NCBI GenBank assembly: GCA_004552615.1
Contig: SFNZ01000012.1
Span: forward strand, 1 to 32,500
Length of the DNA: 32,500 nucleotides
Origin: Bacteroidales bacterium
GTDB lineage: Bacteria; Bacteroidota; Bacteroidia; Bacteroidales; UBA932
Reading direction: 5' to 3'
Shown: positions 24,812-32,500 of the stretch, piece by piece
How the letters are laid out: each line of letters starts with the position of its first letter
Numbering within the stretch: the first letter of the stretch is position 1
Made by a program: the position numbers and the translations under genes
Notes under the pieces: generated by a model
Seen by the model: only the letters and a program-made list of their open reading frames with translations
Told to the model about the DNA's origin: nothing
Database searches by the model: none

Positions 24812-27800
24812 TAGAATGAAAGGTTGAGACCGAATGTGTAGGTCTTGTTAAGAGGATACATACGTCCGAGGTCGCTGTCCGGATGCTCCGGGTCCACGAA
24901 TTTCACCTTGGTGATGGTGAATGGATTGTATGCGTTGAAGAAGACTCTGATATTCATGTCCTTTGCCCAGTTGATCTGAGGGAAGGTGTAGCCGAGCTCG
25001 ATGCTCTTCAGACGGAGGTAAGCGGTGCTTACGCGGTTGAACGAGGAGTTCTCCGAAGGATAGTGCCCGGTATATCCGTAGTAGCCGGAAACCCACTGTG
25101 TCTGAGGAGAATACGGATCAGCTGAAGGATCGGTAGGATGCCACCTGTCGAGATACTGCTTCAGAGTACCGCCGCCGTTGGAACCCCAGATGGAGTAGAG
25201 AGGCTCCCTGTAGGCCATCGAGCCGAGTGCTGATCCCTGGAGAAGGATGCTGAGGTCGATGCCCTTCCATCCGAAATCAAGGGCGAGGGAGTAGTTCAGC
25301 CAAGGAGTCTGGTCGAATGCATAAGGATGTTCGTCGAGGCTGTTGATCTCGCCGTCGCCGTTCCAGTCCTCATATTTGTAGTCTCCCGGAAGGGTGCTGC
25401 TCTCGTGATAGATGCCGTAGGACCAGATATCCTCCCAGCTCGTGAAGCGACCGTCACTGGTGTATCCGAACTGGACACCCTGGTAGCGGTTGTTCATATT
25501 GTCGTGACGCCATTTGTCATAAGAGTTGGCATATCCGCCGTTCTGCACGTATGTGAGATATTTCTGGCGGGTAATGGTTGCGATACCGGTAATGCCGTAA
25601 GAGAAGTCACCCACGTGGTTCTTGTGCGAAATCTGGAGCTCGAGACCCATGTGGCTGTCGCTGTTCACGTTCTCGACTGAAGGAGATGCACCGACAACGG
25701 TAGGAAGATCTGAGCTGCGCTGCCCGAACAGGCCGGTCCTCTTCCTGTGGAAGTAATCGAAGGTAATGCCGAGCATTCCGTTCCATGCCTCGAAGTCAAC
25801 TCCGATATTGAAGGTCTTGGAGGTGTACCAGGTAATGTTCGTGTTCGGAAGAGGCTGGTTGGCGACGCCGAACACAAAAGATCCGTTTAGGTAGTAGCCA
25901 GGGGCGTATTGGTTGTAATAACCGTTTTCTGCATTTCCGGAAGTTGCAGGATAGGTATATCCGCTGATCCATTCATAATTGAGACCGCTGTCGTCTCCGA
26001 GCTCACCGTAGCTGGCACGGATTTTCAGCTGATTGATGAAGTTCAGACCTGCGCAATTCTTGAAGAAAGGCTCCTGTGAGATGCGCCATCCTGCGGAAAC
26101 TGAAGGGAAGAATCCCCACTGGTGTCCCTGTGCGAATTTGGACGAGCCGTCATAACGGAACTGGGCCTCGATGAGATATCTGTCATCGTATGAGTAGTTG
26201 AGCCTTCCGATGAGAGCCTCGTATCCGAGTTCGTAGAACTGGCCGATGGATGAATCCATTCCGACAACCTGGTTGTCGCTCGAAAGGGCGGTGAAATAAG
26301 GAGAGCCGAAAGCGAGGTCACCGTAAGCGAAGTAATTGCTTCCGCGGCGTTTCTGCACCTCCCATCCGAGGGTCGCTCCGACCTCATGCTTGGAGGCGAA
26401 TGTCCTGTTGTAGTTGAACACTACCTGGGAAAGGGTCTGCCATTTGCTGTAAGTGTCCTTGCGGAGGTTGTTAGGGGAGCTGTCGGCAAAGAGTTTCTGC
26501 TCATACTCGCCGGTAACGCTATTCTTCGCGTAGAGGTAATATTCCTTGCGGAAAGCCTCATTGTCGTCCTGGCGGTAGTCGTAGCTGAACATTCCCTTGA
26601 GCTTCAGTCCCTGGAGCTGCTTGACGGCCGTTCCGAAATCATATTCGAGGGAAGCTGCGAGAGTGACGTTCTTCTGCTCGTAAGTCCTGTATCCGGAAAT
26701 GTCGGAGGTCATCATTGCCACGGTGTTCTGCTCGAGGTCGAGACCGTCGTAGTTGAGCATCGTGTTGGCATCGTCCGCATAGGCAGGATAGAGCACGCCC
26801 TGTTTCCAGTAGTTCCTGATGATGTTCACGGAACTTGTATAAGGAGTGTGCCTCTTGTCCTGGAGGGCTGACACATTCAGATTGAAATGAAGGCCCTTGA
26901 GCACCTCTGCGGTGAGGTTTGCCCTGAGGTTGTATTTGTTGTAGTTCAGGTCACCGGACTTGAAGAAACCTTCCTGATAGATGTAGCCCATTGACACGTA
27001 GTACTGAACCCTCTCGGAACCTCCGCTGATGCTCAGGTCGTGCTGGGTCTGCGGAGCGGTGTTGGCAATCACGAGGCTGTTCCAGTCGGTCTCGCGGCGG
27101 GTGCCATTCCTGAAGGCCTCGAAATCAGCCTCGGAATATACGATGTTGCCGCCGGTCAGTTTGTTCATTGACTGCTCGTTGTAGATAGTCATCGCATCGT
27201 ATGCATTCATCAGCTCAGGCATCTTGGAAGGGGTCTGGATGGTGTATGAACCATTGTAGGCCACCTTCGCCTTGCCTTCCTGGCCCTTCTTGGTGCTGAC
27301 GAGGATTACTCCGTTCGCACCACGGACACCGTAGATGGCTGCCGATGCGTCCTTCAGGACTGACACGTTTTCGATATCTTCAGGAGTAAGTCTCTGGAAA
27401 TCAGATACTGTACGCGGGACTCCGTCGATTACGACGAGCGGGGCACCGAGTCCTCGGATATCCATGTTGGCGCTGTAGGTTCCCGGCTCTGCACTGGTCT
27501 GCCATACACGCACGCCCGGCACACGTCCGGTAAGCATGTTCTGGGGGTTCTCGGTCTTGGTCTTCATGAGTTCCCCGGAATTGATTCCGGCCACGGCGCC
27601 TGTAAGGGATCCCCTTTTCTGGGTACCGTATCCTACGACAACGACGCTTTCAAGGAAGTTCGAGTCATCCGTGAGCACCACGTTGATTACCGTGCGCCCG
27701 TTAACGTTTACTTCCTGCGAAGTCATTCCTATGCAGGAGAATTCAAGAACAGCATCGGAAGGTACCGTGATGGTGTACTTGCCGTCGATATCAGTGGGAG

Positions 27801-27963
27801 CACCCGTCGTGGAACCTTTCACCATGACACTGGCACCGATCACCGGTTCCCCGGCACCGTCCTTGACGGTACCCGACACGGCAATCGTATTCTGTGCGTA
27901 TGACATCACACCGGCCAGACATAGGCCAAGTATTGTCAAAAAGGTAGAAAGTACGCTTTTCAT
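24811..27963 (-). CDS. SusC/RagA-family TonB-dependent outer-membrane transporter
   Basis: 1050 residues. The signal peptide is about 1-23 (MSYA-Q). A carboxypeptidase-regulatory-like domain (about 28-100) is followed by the TonB-box region ESVVVVGYGTQ (105-115), the plug domain with VLKDASAAIYGVRGANGVILVSTKKG, and a 22-strand barrel ending in YTFGLNLSF, as expected for BamA-dependent insertion. With SusD it imports large oligosaccharides across the outer membrane using TonB energy. It lies 19 bp after the GH76 gene and overlaps susD by one base. The substrate is inferred to be alpha-mannan from the neighbouring GH76, GH92 and GH38. Confidence 0.97.
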   Translation of the reverse strand: MKSVLSTFLTILGLCLAGVMSYAQNTIAVSGTVKDGAGEPVIGASVMVKGSTTGAPTDIDGKYTITVPSDAVLEFSCIGMTSQEVNVNGRTVINVVLTDDSNFLESVVVVGYGTQKRGSLTGAVAGINSGELMKTKTENPQNMLTGRVPGVRVWQTSAEPGTYSANMDIRGLGAPLVVIDGVPRTVSDFQRLTPEDIENVSVLKDASAAIYGVRGANGVILVSTKKGQEGKAKVAYNGSYTIQTPSKMPELMNAYDAMTIYNEQSMNKLTGGNIVYSEADFEAFRNGTRRETDWNSLVIANTAPQTQHDLSISGGSERVQYYVSMGYIYQEGFFKSGDLNYNKYNLRANLTAEVLKGLHFNLNVSALQDKRHTPYTSSVNIIRNYWKQGVLYPAYADDANTMLNYDGLDLEQNTVAMMTSDISGYRTYEQKNVTLAASLEYDFGTAVKQLQGLKLKGMFSYDYRQDDNEAFRKEYYLYAKNSVTGEYEQKLFADSSPNNLRKDTYSKWQTLSQVVFNYNRTFASKHEVGATLGWEVQKRRGSNYFAYGDLAFGSPYFTALSSDNQVVGMDSSIGQFYELGYEALIGRLNYSYDDRYLIEAQFRYDGSSKFAQGHQWGFFPSVSAGWRISQEPFFKNCAGLNFINQLKIRASYGELGDDSGLNYEWISGYTYPATSGNAENGYYNQYAPGYYLNGSFVFGVANQPLPNTNITWYTSKTFNIGVDFEAWNGMLGITFDYFHRKRTGLFGQRSSDLPTVVGASPSVENVNSDSHMGLELQISHKNHVGDFSYGITGIATITRQKYLTYVQNGGYANSYDKWRHDNMNNRYQGVQFGYTSDGRFTSWEDIWSYGIYHESSTLPGDYKYEDWNGDGEINSLDEHPYAFDQTPWLNYSLALDFGWKGIDLSILLQGSALGSMAYREPLYSIWGSNGGGTLKQYLDRWHPTDPSADPYSPQTQWVSGYYGYTGHYPSENSSFNRVSTAYLRLKSIELGYTFPQINWAKDMNIRVFFNAYNPFTITKVKFVDPEHPDSDLGRMYPLNKTYTFGLNLSF

Positions 27964-27982
27964 GTTGTTGCTTATTAAGTGG

Positions 27983-29440
27983 TTATTTTCCTTTTTTCAG
28001 TTGATATCCGGAGAGTGTAGCATATTCCGCAGCCCTTGCGAACGTGAACATGAGATTGACATTGTTCTTCGTCCTGTCCATGTTCCACCCGGCGAGAAGG
28101 CTGACCGGAAGAGTATTGTTCTCCAAATAATTCTCCCAGGCATAGTCCAGACAGTCCTGGAAGGAGTTGACGCATACGTCCGCACCGCTGAAATATTCCG
28201 CCGCGGCGATATATCCCCGGAGCAGGACGTCGTTGAACCAGGCGTTGTTGTCCGTAACGCTGTAGGTGTACAGGCCCGGTTTCGTGGCTCCGAGCTTCGC
28301 GAAATATGAGAAGCTCTTGTCCGTGAGAGTTTTCGCGTCAGAAAGATAGGCTGCCTCGGAAGTGGCGCCGTAAAGGTCGGCCACACCGGAAAGCATAGTG
28401 CCGCTATTGTAGGAGTAGGCAGGTCCGACCCTGTCGTAAAGAGCCGTGTTCTTGCGGTAACGCTCTCCCCCGACAGTCTCGTATTCAGGGCTTCCGCCAC
28501 CTGTACGGTAGCCGCCCATTAAATCGTCATAAACCCCGTCCTCGCGGAGCAGGCAACCCTTCTGCCAGAAATATATCTTGGCGGCCATCTCGAGATAATA
28601 GTCTGCTTTCTTCGCAGTCTTCTTCACCCTGGTGTTGTCAGCATTGACTGCACCGTAGGTTATCTCGTCGGACTTGCCCCTGTATATCTCATGCAGCCAT
28701 ACGAGCGGAGTGATCATCGGGCTGTTGCTGCAGGCATGCTTGGTGACATATCCCGGTCCCCAGGTGATGCCGCCATTCTCCTTGCCAGAGGCATCCAGAG
28801 TGCAATCCCAGCCGTCGAGCACATAGGCTGTCAGATACTCGGCACGCTCCAGATATTTCGCGCTTCCGGTAGCCCGCCATGCATTGATGAGCTCACGGAC
28901 AATCCACATCTGGTCATCATAGGCGTTCTCGATGCCGGCCACTGCAGCACCTCCCGGAGATGATGCCCTGTGGACTCCGTAAGGACTCCATTCGGCAGTC
29001 CCGGTATAGGATGTGAGGGTGAAAGTCCCCTTGTAATAATCCATTCCGGAATACAGTTTCTCGAGCATTGCACTGAAGGAAGCGAACTTGCTGTCATAAA
29101 TCTTGCTGTTGCCGCTCTCCTTGAGGGCTATCATCGAATTCATTGCAGCGGAAACCGCCTCGACGGCCGAGGTGTATTCCCAAATGCTCACGAGGTTGTC
29201 GGAAGACGTCGAAGAGAAAGGATTGTAGGTCATGCTGAGAGCCATTGTCCCGTCCTTTGAATAATGTGACAATGCATTCTCTATCAGGATGACGGCTCTC
29301 TCGAGATTCCTCTCGGCGAGATTCACCTCCTCCTTGTTGTTTCCGTTTCCGTTGTTGTCAGGCTCTGCGGGAGACTTGCTGCATGCCGAGCAGCAAGTCG
29401 CACCGAAAGCCAGAAACATAATAATCAGTCTTTTCCTCAT
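27983..29440 (-). CDS. GH76 endo-alpha-1,6-mannanase lipoprotein
   Basis: 485 residues. A lipoprotein signal ends CCSAC (Cys20 likely) and is followed by a flexible Asn/Gly-rich linker (about 24-38) suited to surface display. The alpha/alpha-six barrel shows the GH76 hallmark paired aspartates at 175-176 in ENAYDDQMWIVRELI, as well as GITWGPGYVTKHACSN. GH76 enzymes cut the alpha-1,6-mannan backbone of fungal cell-wall mannan with retention. It is placed between the glycan-binding-like lipoprotein (8 bp) and susC (19 bp), suggesting it acts at the cell surface to make fragments for import. Confidence 0.93.
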   Translation of the reverse strand: MRKRLIIMFLAFGATCCSACSKSPAEPDNNGNGNNKEEVNLAERNLERAVILIENALSHYSKDGTMALSMTYNPFSSTSSDNLVSIWEYTSAVEAVSAAMNSMIALKESGNSKIYDSKFASFSAMLEKLYSGMDYYKGTFTLTSYTGTAEWSPYGVHRASSPGGAAVAGIENAYDDQMWIVRELINAWRATGSAKYLERAEYLTAYVLDGWDCTLDASGKENGGITWGPGYVTKHACSNSPMITPLVWLHEIYRGKSDEITYGAVNADNTRVKKTAKKADYYLEMAAKIYFWQKGCLLREDGVYDDLMGGYRTGGGSPEYETVGGERYRKNTALYDRVGPAYSYNSGTMLSGVADLYGATSEAAYLSDAKTLTDKSFSYFAKLGATKPGLYTYSVTDNNAWFNDVLLRGYIAAAEYFSGADVCVNSFQDCLDYAWENYLENNTLPVSLLAGWNMDRTKNNVNLMFTFARAAEYATLSGYQLKKGK

Positions 29441-29448
29441 ATGAATTA

Positions 29449-31290
29449 TCAGTCAAAATCGACACCGTAGATGACAAGTTTCTGCTCGCCTCCCTGTCCG
29501 TCGGTAACGCCCTTGTATACACCGATTGCAATGGTGACATTCTTGCCGCTGTATGCGGAAAGGTCGTACTCGAAGGCTGCATAATCCTCTGCCGCGCCTG
29601 CTCCGTTCTCGTGGATGTACTGCCAGCAGCCGTTGCCGCCTGCAACTGCGCTTGCGGACTGTGCATTATTCTTCACCGGAGCGAGATGTGTCACTTCGCC
29701 CTCGTCAGTAATGGCCGTTACCTTGAACGTGGTAGGGGTATTGCCGTCGAAGTTCCTTACTCTCAGGGTCATATGGTCATTTGCACCTGAAATCGCGAAC
29801 TTGGAGTAGAAATATGAGCAAGGAGTGTCATAGTTCGCAGCTACTCCTGAAGGGGTCTTGATGATGAAACCCTCGCTTGCAAGAGGCTCGGTATCCTTGT
29901 TCACGTATGTGAAACCCCAGTTGGCTGCGATATGGTTCGTCCTGTTCCATACCTGATAGCCCGGATGGTCTCTCTGCGCGCCCATTGGCATTCCCCTGAA
30001 CGAAGTCTTCTCGTTAGGCATGATGGACCTGATGTTCTGGAGAGTCATGTGCCAGCCAGGAAGATCGGCAATCTCGTCGCCAGGTATGTAATTGTCATTG
30101 TTGACCTGCTCCTTGGCGAAAGTCATGTGCCTGATAGGGAGCTGGTGCCAGTAATCACCGGTCTTTGCACGATATACTCCGACTGCGAGAATCACTTCCT
30201 TGCCTATGTATTCCCTGAGGTCGAATGTATATTCCGAATATGAATCGCTTCCGTGAGCCCTGTTGTCCCCGACCTTCACTGCTACAGGATCTGCAGCATT
30301 GAGGTCAACCACCTGCACGCCGAACTGGAACGGATCGTCAGCGCTGGTGTTGTGGGTCCTGACATAGAGTGTCATGATGCTGTTGTCCTCGGTGATGAGT
30401 TTCTTGCCGTAGGTAAAGCTCTCGAAATTGTCGAGGTCGGCAGGACGTTTCTGCTGGTCGCCGTCGTTCAGCGTCCTGAGGCTGCATCCTTCATTCTGAT
30501 ACTCATAGTTGCCGACATAGGTAAGTGTGCCCATGAACACGCATGACCAGTCAACCCATCCGCCGCCGTTTCCTTTTCCGCCGCGGTAGTCATTGGTGTA
30601 CCAGCTGTCGGCATCGAGGAGGTCGGTTTTGGTCAGGCCAGGGAGAATCTCCTTGCCTCCGAGCACGACGTCAGGAATGGTGCATGTGCCGTCAACGAAC
30701 ATGTCCACGGTAATCTCCTTGGTCACTGAGCCATAGCCGAGCTTGGATATTGACAAAGTATATTCCTTGAGGATGAGACCCTCGAACGAATATGTTCCGT
30801 CAGATCCGGTAGTGATGTCAGCACCGTTTCCGATGCTTATCACAGCACCGGAAAGAGGCCCGTTGCCATTCTGGGCATCGAGAACTTTTCCCTTGATGAC
30901 GGCATTGGCGTACTCCATCATAGGAGCCAGGCGCGCGTGCGTATCAGAGAAAGATCCGGCATTTACAGTGATTCCCACGGTGGCATAGCCGTCTTTCTCG
31001 AATGAAAGGAATCTGGATGTCATCGGTACATTTGAAAATGAGAAGGAGCCGTCCGCCGCCGAGCGGGTGGTCGCTTCCACGTCCCTGAGGGCATTGGTCT
31101 TCATCAGGGTGACGGTGACATCTGCCAGGGGATTGGACTGTGCATCCGTCACTACACCTTCAATAGTACCTTTTGCGAAATTGTCATCAGAGCTGCTGCC
31201 GTTCTCATCCTCGCAGGAAGCGAAGGCGAAAGACAAGCCGCAGGTGATACAGAAGAGCGCTAAAGCTCTGGAAATCTGATTTAGTTTCAT
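29449..31290 (-). CDS. Surface glycan-binding-like lipoprotein with two regulatory-like and two beta modules
   Basis: 613 residues from the ATG at 31290, chosen over 31326 because it yields a clean lipoprotein signal ending FAFASC (Cys26). The cysteine is followed by EDEN, an acidic surface-export-like signal. Two carboxypeptidase-regulatory-like domains follow (about 40-118 and 130-210). After them come two related beta-sandwich modules; each ends in a similar block, DLREYIGKEVILAVGVYR in the first and DLSAYSGKNVTIAIGVYK in the second. No catalytic motif is visible. The gene order (first gene, before GH76 and SusCD) and architecture suggest a glycan-capture protein for mannan. I do not recognise a named family for the two large modules. 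Confidence 0.75.
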   Translation of the reverse strand: MKLNQISRALALFCITCGLSFAFASCEDENGSSSDDNFAKGTIEGVVTDAQSNPLADVTVTLMKTNALRDVEATTRSAADGSFSFSNVPMTSRFLSFEKDGYATVGITVNAGSFSDTHARLAPMMEYANAVIKGKVLDAQNGNGPLSGAVISIGNGADITTGSDGTYSFEGLILKEYTLSISKLGYGSVTKEITVDMFVDGTCTIPDVVLGGKEILPGLTKTDLLDADSWYTNDYRGGKGNGGGWVDWSCVFMGTLTYVGNYEYQNEGCSLRTLNDGDQQKRPADLDNFESFTYGKKLITEDNSIMTLYVRTHNTSADDPFQFGVQVVDLNAADPVAVKVGDNRAHGSDSYSEYTFDLREYIGKEVILAVGVYRAKTGDYWHQLPIRHMTFAKEQVNNDNYIPGDEIADLPGWHMTLQNIRSIMPNEKTSFRGMPMGAQRDHPGYQVWNRTNHIAANWGFTYVNKDTEPLASEGFIIKTPSGVAANYDTPCSYFYSKFAISGANDHMTLRVRNFDGNTPTTFKVTAITDEGEVTHLAPVKNNAQSASAVAGGNGCWQYIHENGAGAAEDYAAFEYDLSAYSGKNVTIAIGVYKGVTDGQGGEQKLVIYGVDFD

Positions 31291-31352
31291 ACGGTTATTG
31301 ATTTGTGTTGATAAAACGGTTTGCAAAATAAACGGCCCCAGATTAAGAATTT

Positions 31353-31372
31353 GGTTAAAAAAGGGTTAAAAA
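31353..31372. repeat. GGTTAAAAA direct repeat in the divergent regulatory gap
   Basis: GGTTAAAAA occurs at 31353-31361 and again at 31364-31372, an 11-base period (about one helical turn). An inverted TTAACC follows at 31391-31396. It lies in the 122-bp gap between the first mannan-locus gene and the divergent LamG/Kelch-like gene. It could bind a regulator of either gene. No clean TAnnTTTG promoter is seen in this gap; the nearest is TTATTTTG on the minus strand at 31324-31331, with one mismatch. Confidence 0.4.
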
Positions 31373-31412
31373 TTCAAAAAAATACGTAATTTAACCGCAA
31401 ATTTCACCAAAA

Positions 31413-32500
31413 ATGAAACTGCTTCACTGTTTCAGGCTTGAAAAGCTTCTCATAGCGGGGGCCATACTATTTTCCGCAGCACTTCCCCAGACCCTCTCAG
31501 GACAGGGCCTGAGATTCAACGGACTTGAGCGGCAAATAGACGAGCGCACATCATACAGGGTATTCGACAGGAAGCGGCCGGCATTCAACGGAGACCTCAG
31601 CATAAAGTTCAAGCTCCAGACCTACATGGACGCTGAAGCCGGTCTCATATTCCGGCTGCAGGACAGCAAAAGGCCCGAGATTCCGGCCCTGATCCTGTTC
31701 TACGACGGCGCGACGGACAGGCATCGTTTCTACGTAAACATCGAGAAACAGCGGACAGCAATCTCATTGTCTTTCAAGAAACCGCACGGCGGCAGGACTT
31801 CCGGATGGATGAACGTGGAATTCCGCCTTTTGACAGAGGACGGCATGGCCATGCTGTCCGTGGATTCAGACACCGTATATGCATCCATCAACCAGACAGG
31901 CCGGCATATCCTTCCGGACCTGGTCTTCGGAAAGAACGACTACAATATCGACATCCCGTCATTCTCCATCCGCGAACTGTCGGTCGGTAACAAGATGGAG
32001 GAATACCGTTTCCCCCTGGACGAGGAGACCGGGACCTTGGTTTCGGAGGACGGCGGGAAGGTCTTCGGATCCGTGGTGAATCCGGTGTGGCTTGCAGGAG
32101 ACCACCACAGATGGATAAAGGATTTCAGCAGGACATCATCCCAGTTCCTCTGCGCTGGTTACGATGACAATACGCACGAAATCAGGACTTTCGACAAAGA
32201 TTCCATCACATACTACAACGTCCTGGACGGCACAGTGCGCAGAAAGGCTTTCGCAAATGAATGTCCCGTCTCCATCACCATCGGCACCAACTTCCTTGAT
32301 GGGAAGAACGGTAGAATCATCGCATACGAAATGAATTACGACAAGAGCTGGAAAGGACCTGTGACCGTGGCTGCGTTGGACACCCTGACTCTGACCTGGA
32401 CGACGTTGTCCACGGACCAGATGGAAATGCAGATGCACCATCACGCAGAATGGCTTGATGCAGATTCAGGACAGTTCTATATATACGGAGGTTTCGGAAA
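31413..32500 (+). CDS. Secreted LamG-like/Kelch-like protein, truncated by the window end; candidate locus sensor
   Basis: The frame is open from the ATG at 31413 to the window end (362 codons, no stop). A signal peptide or membrane anchor occupies about residues 8-32 (LEKLLIAGAILFSAALPQTL). A concanavalin/LamG-like beta domain follows (about 35-190; AGLIFRLQD, RHRFYVNIEK, WMNVEFRLL). From about 215 Kelch-like blade patterns appear (FLCAGYDD, TFDKDSITYYNVLDG, ending at QFYIYGGFGN). The gene is divergent from the mannan locus across 122 bp. Proteins with extracellular lectin/Kelch regions can carry a membrane helix and a DNA-binding C-terminus in Bacteroidetes, so a regulatory role is possible. 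The deciding C-terminus is not in the window. Confidence 0.7.
   Translation, partial: MKLLHCFRLEKLLIAGAILFSAALPQTLSGQGLRFNGLERQIDERTSYRVFDRKRPAFNGDLSIKFKLQTYMDAEAGLIFRLQDSKRPEIPALILFYDGATDRHRFYVNIEKQRTAISLSFKKPHGGRTSGWMNVEFRLLTEDGMAMLSVDSDTVYASINQTGRHILPDLVFGKNDYNIDIPSFSIRELSVGNKMEEYRFPLDEETGTLVSEDGGKVFGSVVNPVWLAGDHHRWIKDFSRTSSQFLCAGYDDNTHEIRTFDKDSITYYNVLDGTVRRKAFANECPVSITIGTNFLDGKNGRIIAYEMNYDKSWKGPVTVAALDTLTLTWTTLSTDQMEMQMHHHAEWLDADSGQFYIYGGFG

Noticed and set aside
31291..31326. Upstream start at 31326 for the glycan-binding-like lipoprotein
   Set aside because: The 12 extra residues precede an otherwise canonical lipoprotein signal, and the codon overlaps the only promoter-like sequence in the gap.
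1..32500. CRISPR arrays, tRNA/rRNA genes, insertion sequences or integrases
   Set aside because: No regularly spaced repeats, cloverleaf or rRNA-like stretches, or transposase/integrase motifs were seen on either strand.

Overview
The window looks like a Bacteroidales chromosome segment. It has a SusC/SusD pair, a DUF3823 lipoprotein, many lipoproteins with Bacteroidetes-style signals, and TAnnTTTG promoter elements in most intergenic gaps. GC is moderate to high by eye. Genus cannot be assigned from sequence alone; a Rikenellaceae or Cryptobacteroides-like gut lineage is only a guess. No rRNA, tRNA, CRISPR array or transposase was seen.

Left part (1-2150): a hairpin-rich gene-free edge, a deoxynucleoside kinase on the minus strand, and a divergent butyrate-kinase-family gene. 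The latter converges on the next operon with only 7 bp between stop codons.

Efflux operon (2155-7886, minus): MacB-type ATPase, two MacB-type permeases, HlyD/MacA-like adaptor and TolC-like outer-membrane factor, which together form a complete tripartite exporter. The second permease is broken by a single-base frameshift near 5658-5664. The promoter at 7944-7973 carries two separate perfect inverted repeats that look like operators.

Alpha-mannan polysaccharide utilization locus (8079-31290, minus): in transcription order, a surface glycan-binding-like lipoprotein, GH76 endo-alpha-1,6-mannanase, SusC, SusD, DUF3823 lipoprotein, an unrecognised TIM-barrel-like lipoprotein, a DUF4965/glutaminase-A-like lipoprotein, GH92 alpha-mannosidase, a GxGYxYP-family lipoprotein, then nhaA (own promoter) and a GH38 alpha-mannosidase. 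The inferred path is surface binding and backbone cutting (GH76), import through SusCD, then periplasmic trimming by GH92 and GH38. A hairpin terminator followed by a consensus promoter between the DUF3823 gene and the unknown gene appears to split the locus into a capture unit and a degradation unit.

Right edge (31413-end, plus): a truncated secreted protein with a LamG-like front and Kelch-like blades, divergent from the locus. It is a candidate sensor or regulator, but its decisive C-terminus lies outside the window.
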